Shown here: positions 4,407-7,140 of the stretch, piece by piece | Position numbering within the stretch: position 1 is the first letter of the stretch | Layout of the letters: every line of letters begins with the position of its first letter | From: Actinomycetota bacterium | Lineage (GTDB): Bacteria; Actinomycetota; Thermoleophilia; Gaiellales; Gaiellaceae | Direction of reading: 5' to 3' | DNA: 7,140 bases | Assembly: GCA_013816275.1 (NCBI GenBank) | Contig: JACDER010000071.1 | Coordinates: 1-7,140 of the forward strand | Position numbers and translations under genes: made by a program | Notes under the pieces: generated by a model | Seen by the model: the letters and a program-made list of their open reading frames with translations, nothing else | Told to the model about the DNA's origin: nothing | The model's database searches: none

Positions 4407-6089
4407 TTACTGGAGCTCGACGCGGCGGCGAACGGTGCCGGCGCGTGGATGCCGCGCCTCGACGCCGATCTCTGTGCCTGCCGGCGCCTCGATCACCCAC
4501 TCGAGCTTCGTGAGGTCGCCGGTCGATTCGTCGTTTGCCCACCAGGTCGTCGAGCGTTTGTCGGCACGGCCTTTCAACTGGCCGACCTCTGTCTTCATCT
4601 CGCCGCCCACCAGTCGTGCGCCGTCGGGCAGCTCCAGCTCGACTTCGAGACTACGCACCGCGCTCCGCTCCACCGCCTTGTCGGTCACGCTCGTCGGGAG
4701 CCAGCCGGAATTCTGCAACACGAGCCGCACGAGATACGAGGTCTCACCGAGCTTCTCCACGTCGAGCGAGCGAGCCTCGAGAAGCGGTGAGATCAGGAGG
4801 TGAAAGAGCGCCCAGTCGGAGTGCGGCGCAACTTCCTCCTCGAGACGGTCGAACGGCACGTTGAACCAGTAGTTGATGATGTCCCATCCTCCGAGCTCCA
4901 CCTTGCCGAGCTCCGGGTGATCGAACTCGTACCAGTCGACGTAGGCATCCGGATAGGTCTTGCTCGCCCACTCGATCAGCGTCAGATCGTCCTCGACCGA
5001 GTGTTCTCGGATCCAGTCGGTGAAGTGGTAGTCGGAGAGGCCGGCCTGCCGCTGCGGGCTCCAGAACTCGGTGGTCCACGAGAAGATGCCGAGGTGGTCG
5101 TACATCCAGTCGTGCGCGCCACCCTTGATCGACTGCTTCGGCTCGTACTTGAAGTCGTGGAAGACGGAGACGGCCGGATAGCCGGTCAGTTCTGTGCCGC
5201 GCTCACCGATCAGCTTGTACGCGCGCAGGTCGGCGGTCGGAAACTCGTCGTCGGGATGACCCGCGTACGGCCGAAGATGGACGCCGCTGAATGTGTGGTA
5301 GGCGATGTGCCCGGTGATGTTCGGGCGCTCCGTCACCGCCTGAACCATCGCGCGCACCTCGGGCTCGGAGGTCGGGTACGGGCCGGCACCGCGCTGTTCG
5401 TGCTCCGGCGCCCAGTCGGCGGGGAAGTTGCGGTTAAGATCGAGACCCTCTAGCGGCGGCGGCACCTTGATCGTGACGCCGTCGTAGTTGTCGATCCGGC
5501 CCTCGGTCAACAGGCGGTAGAACGGCCCGTCCTCAGGAGAGTCGACCGGCTCGCGGCGCACAAGCAGCTTCTGTTCGTCGGGATGCCGGCGCCACGCGCC
5601 GTTCGGATCCTCGATCCGCATGTCGAGTACCCGGCCGTCGCCGTCGAGATCCTCGACCTGCAAGCCGTCCCCCGGCTCTTCCCGTGGGTAAGGCCGCACG
5701 CTCGAGCGGATGAACCGTCGCTCCTCGAGCCCGCGCTCGGCGCCGTCCGGGTTCAGCCGGGGAATCACGTAGAACGTCCGCGTGTCGACCGCACGGGTGA
5801 CGAGCTCGTTCTCGCCGTGCTCCGTCAGCAGCTTGTGGATGAGATGGAGCGCCGCCGTGCAGCCGGTCCACTCCATGGAGTGGATGTTCGCCTCGATCAG
5901 GAGCGCCGGCTTGTCCTGATGTTCACCGGTTTCGGAATTCGTGATGGTGACGAGCCAGATGTCCCGACCCTCGTACGAGGTGCCGATGGATTCGACACCG
6001 CAGAGCTGCGCGGCCTCGCCGGCCCACTCGCGCAGCGTGTCGGTGAGCTCGTCGTAGGCGTAGAAGTGGTCGTACGCGACGGGACGCAC
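4407..6089 (-). CDS. M14 family zinc carboxypeptidase
   Basis: A complete 560-residue protein that removes C-terminal residues from peptides using one zinc ion. Zinc ligands: H70 and E73 in A-N-I-H-S-M-E-W-T-G, and H265 in A-Y-H-T-F-S-G. Substrate-binding N219-R220-N221 lies in G-L-D-L-N-R-N-F. The general base is E341 in W-T-T-E-F-W-S. All key residues are present. An insert at about 147-168 (D-L-D-G-D-G-R-V-L-D-M-R-I-E-D-P-N-G-A) is typical of a bacterial M14 subgroup. The catalytic domain runs to about residue 385 and a beta-rich tail fills about 440-560. No signal peptide, so probably cytosolic. GTG at 6089-6087 is chosen because it lies 3 bases after the upstream stop and the family N-terminus (Y-D-H-F-Y-A-Y-D-E-L) follows at once; no clear ribosome-binding site, so translation is probably coupled to the upstream gene. 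TAA stop at 4409-4407. Confidence 0.92.
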   Translation of the reverse strand: MRPVAYDHFYAYDELTDTLREWAGEAAQLCGVESIGTSYEGRDIWLVTITNSETGEHQDKPALLIEANIHSMEWTGCTAALHLIHKLLTEHGENELVTRAVDTRTFYVIPRLNPDGAERGLEERRFIRSSVRPYPREEPGDGLQVEDLDGDGRVLDMRIEDPNGAWRRHPDEQKLLVRREPVDSPEDGPFYRLLTEGRIDNYDGVTIKVPPPLEGLDLNRNFPADWAPEHEQRGAGPYPTSEPEVRAMVQAVTERPNITGHIAYHTFSGVHLRPYAGHPDDEFPTADLRAYKLIGERGTELTGYPAVSVFHDFKYEPKQSIKGGAHDWMYDHLGIFSWTTEFWSPQRQAGLSDYHFTDWIREHSVEDDLTLIEWASKTYPDAYVDWYEFDHPELGKVELGGWDIINYWFNVPFDRLEEEVAPHSDWALFHLLISPLLEARSLDVEKLGETSYLVRLVLQNSGWLPTSVTDKAVERSAVRSLEVELELPDGARLVGGEMKTEVGQLKGRADKRSTTWWANDESTGDLTKLEWVIEAPAGTEIGVEARHPRAGTVRRRVELQ

Positions 6090-6092
6090 GTT

Positions 6093-7140
6093 CTAGTGCG
6101 TCAGCTCAGCCACGAGCGGGGCCGTGTCGTACGGTTCGAAGCCGAGCCTAGCGGCGATCTCCTCGCTGGAGGGTCTCGTTCCCTCCGCGAAGAGCGCGCG
6201 CAGCAACTCGCCCGTCTTCGGGTTCCGCCACCAGTCCTCCCCCACCTCGTCGATCAGATACGCGCGAAGCTGCGCGTGCCGGATCCAGGCACGGAGATAG
6301 TCAGCTGAGTAGAAGCCTGCATCCATGTCGGCGAGATGACCGTCGGCCGGGTAACGCACGCCCGTCGCAGCGGTCAGCCGCTCCGAATAGTCGTCGCTAA
6401 TCAGGCTGGCCTCGTCGAAGTTGGACCAGAAGTCGAGCTCGAACTGAAGCTTGGCCGTGTAGCGCCGGAAGAGGAGCGCCTCGAGGAAGACGGTCGCCTC
6501 CGCGTTCGTGTGGGCCTCGTCGTCGGTGAGGTCGAAGTGCTCGGCGTGCCACGCCGGTTCGCGCGTGATCGCCTCGCAGATGTACGAGTAGATCTCCGTC
6601 AGTGCATGGTCGCGCGAGATTCTGCGAAACGTGTACGGCAAATTGGGGTCGACACCGGCGTAGTGCAGCGCGTGACCGGCTTCGTGGAGGAACGCCTGAT
6701 AGTCGTGCAGCCCTCCCTGTGCGCGCGTGATCAAGTGCACGACGGTCGGCGGATCGGATGCGATCACACAGGCACGCGGAGACTTCTGGGGCCGGTCGTC
6801 GAGATCCAGCCGGATGTTCTTGTCGGCAGCGAGATCGAAGCCGAGCGCGGACAGCGTCGCGAGACAGACGTTGGTCGCCCTGTCCTTCGTGTACGTCGAA
6901 TCGAGCGGCGAAAGGCGGCGGACGTAGCCCATGTGCGCTGACGAGGGCTGCTCCTCCCGGTCCGATCCGAGCAACCGCTCGAACCAGCGCTCCCGCATCG
7001 CGATGAACGCGCGTTCGATCTCGTCGCTGGCCGCCGCGAGAACGGACTCGAGCTCGCGCAGCGAGATCTGCTTCTCCTCTTCGTTGCGGGCGACCGCGTC
7101 GGGCTGCTCCGTCAGATCCGCCTCGAGCTCCTCGTATGCG
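6093..7140 (-). CDS. M3-like zinc metallopeptidase (oligoendopeptidase type), 5' end outside window
   Basis: Open from the right edge (first full codon at 7139-7137) to TAG at 6095-6093, giving 349 residues; the ATG at 6998 is internal because the same frame continues upstream with a charged helical sequence (A-Y-E-E-L-E-A-D-L, then L-R-E-L-E-S-V-L). The zinc site H-E-A-G-H-A-L-H-Y is at 6686-6672 (HEAGH), and A-L-T-E-I-Y-S-Y-I about 25 residues later supplies the likely third ligand Glu, the gluzincin pattern of M3 peptidases. These enzymes cut short oligopeptides in the cytosol. No signal peptide can be judged because the N-terminus is missing. The M14 carboxypeptidase starts 3 bases downstream, suggesting an operon for peptide turnover. 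Assignment to M3 rather than a related HExxH family rests on the motif context and is fairly but not fully certain. Confidence 0.82.
   Translation of the reverse strand, partial: AYEELEADLTEQPDAVARNEEEKQISLRELESVLAAASDEIERAFIAMRERWFERLLGSDREEQPSSAHMGYVRRLSPLDSTYTKDRATNVCLATLSALGFDLAADKNIRLDLDDRPQKSPRACVIASDPPTVVHLITRAQGGLHDYQAFLHEAGHALHYAGVDPNLPYTFRRISRDHALTEIYSYICEAITREPAWHAEHFDLTDDEAHTNAEATVFLEALLFRRYTAKLQFELDFWSNFDEASLISDDYSERLTAATGVRYPADGHLADMDAGFYSADYLRAWIRHAQLRAYLIDEVGEDWWRNPKTGELLRALFAEGTRPSSEEIAARLGFEPYDTAPLVAELTH

Noticed and set aside
3830..4513. Plus-strand 227-codon frame
   Set aside because: It runs through tRNA-Gln and into the antisense of the M14 gene. Only the A-S-W repeat part looks protein-like.
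4800..5453. Plus-strand 217-codon frame over the M14 gene
   Set aside because: It is antisense to the zinc carboxypeptidase with all catalytic residues intact; no motifs of its own.

Overview
The window is GC-rich bacterial DNA. Codon use is strongly biased to G/C at third positions, tRNA genes carry no encoded CCA, and the gene families (cyclase-ATPase-TPR regulator, M14 and M3-like peptidases) suggest a soil-type actinobacterium, possibly of the Thermoleophilia/Gaiellales kind. That placement is an inference from gene style, not a proven one.

Left part (1-2936, + strand): the 3' portion of one large signalling gene. It encodes the end of a class III nucleotide cyclase domain, a STAND/AAA-type ATPase with clear Walker A and B motifs, and a long TPR-like helical tail. 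The gene is split over three reading frames by two frame breaks, near 757-759 and 1921-1933. Joining the three segments restores one continuous protein of about 980 residues with no internal stop. Either it is a very young pseudogene or the assembly lost bases at two places.

Middle part (2937-4406): a small graveyard around two tRNA genes. A decayed tyrosine recombinase (integrase) lies on the minus strand directly downstream of the 3' end of tRNA-Glu(CTC). This is the usual layout of an integrative element inserted at a tRNA, so it is probably a fossil integration site. tRNA-Glu has its own hairpin terminator. It is divergent from tRNA-Gln(CTG) across a 70-bp spacer with a -10-like hexamer for each tRNA. 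Beyond tRNA-Gln come a small frameshifted coiled-coil-like ORF (minus) and four 15-bp repeats that encode an A-S-W-A-E pentapeptide on the plus strand, possibly the leftover tail of a secreted subtilase. A 14-bp hairpin then closes the neighbouring operon.

Right part (4407-7140, minus strand): two intact metallopeptidase genes three bases apart. An M3-like HEAGH zinc peptidase (running off the right edge) is followed by a complete 560-residue M14 zinc carboxypeptidase. They are probably co-transcribed and act together in intracellular peptide breakdown.

I see no clear new defence or mobile system. The most notable signals are the broken cyclase/STAND gene with its GAGC slippage tract, the tRNA-linked integrase fossil and the pentapeptide repeat.
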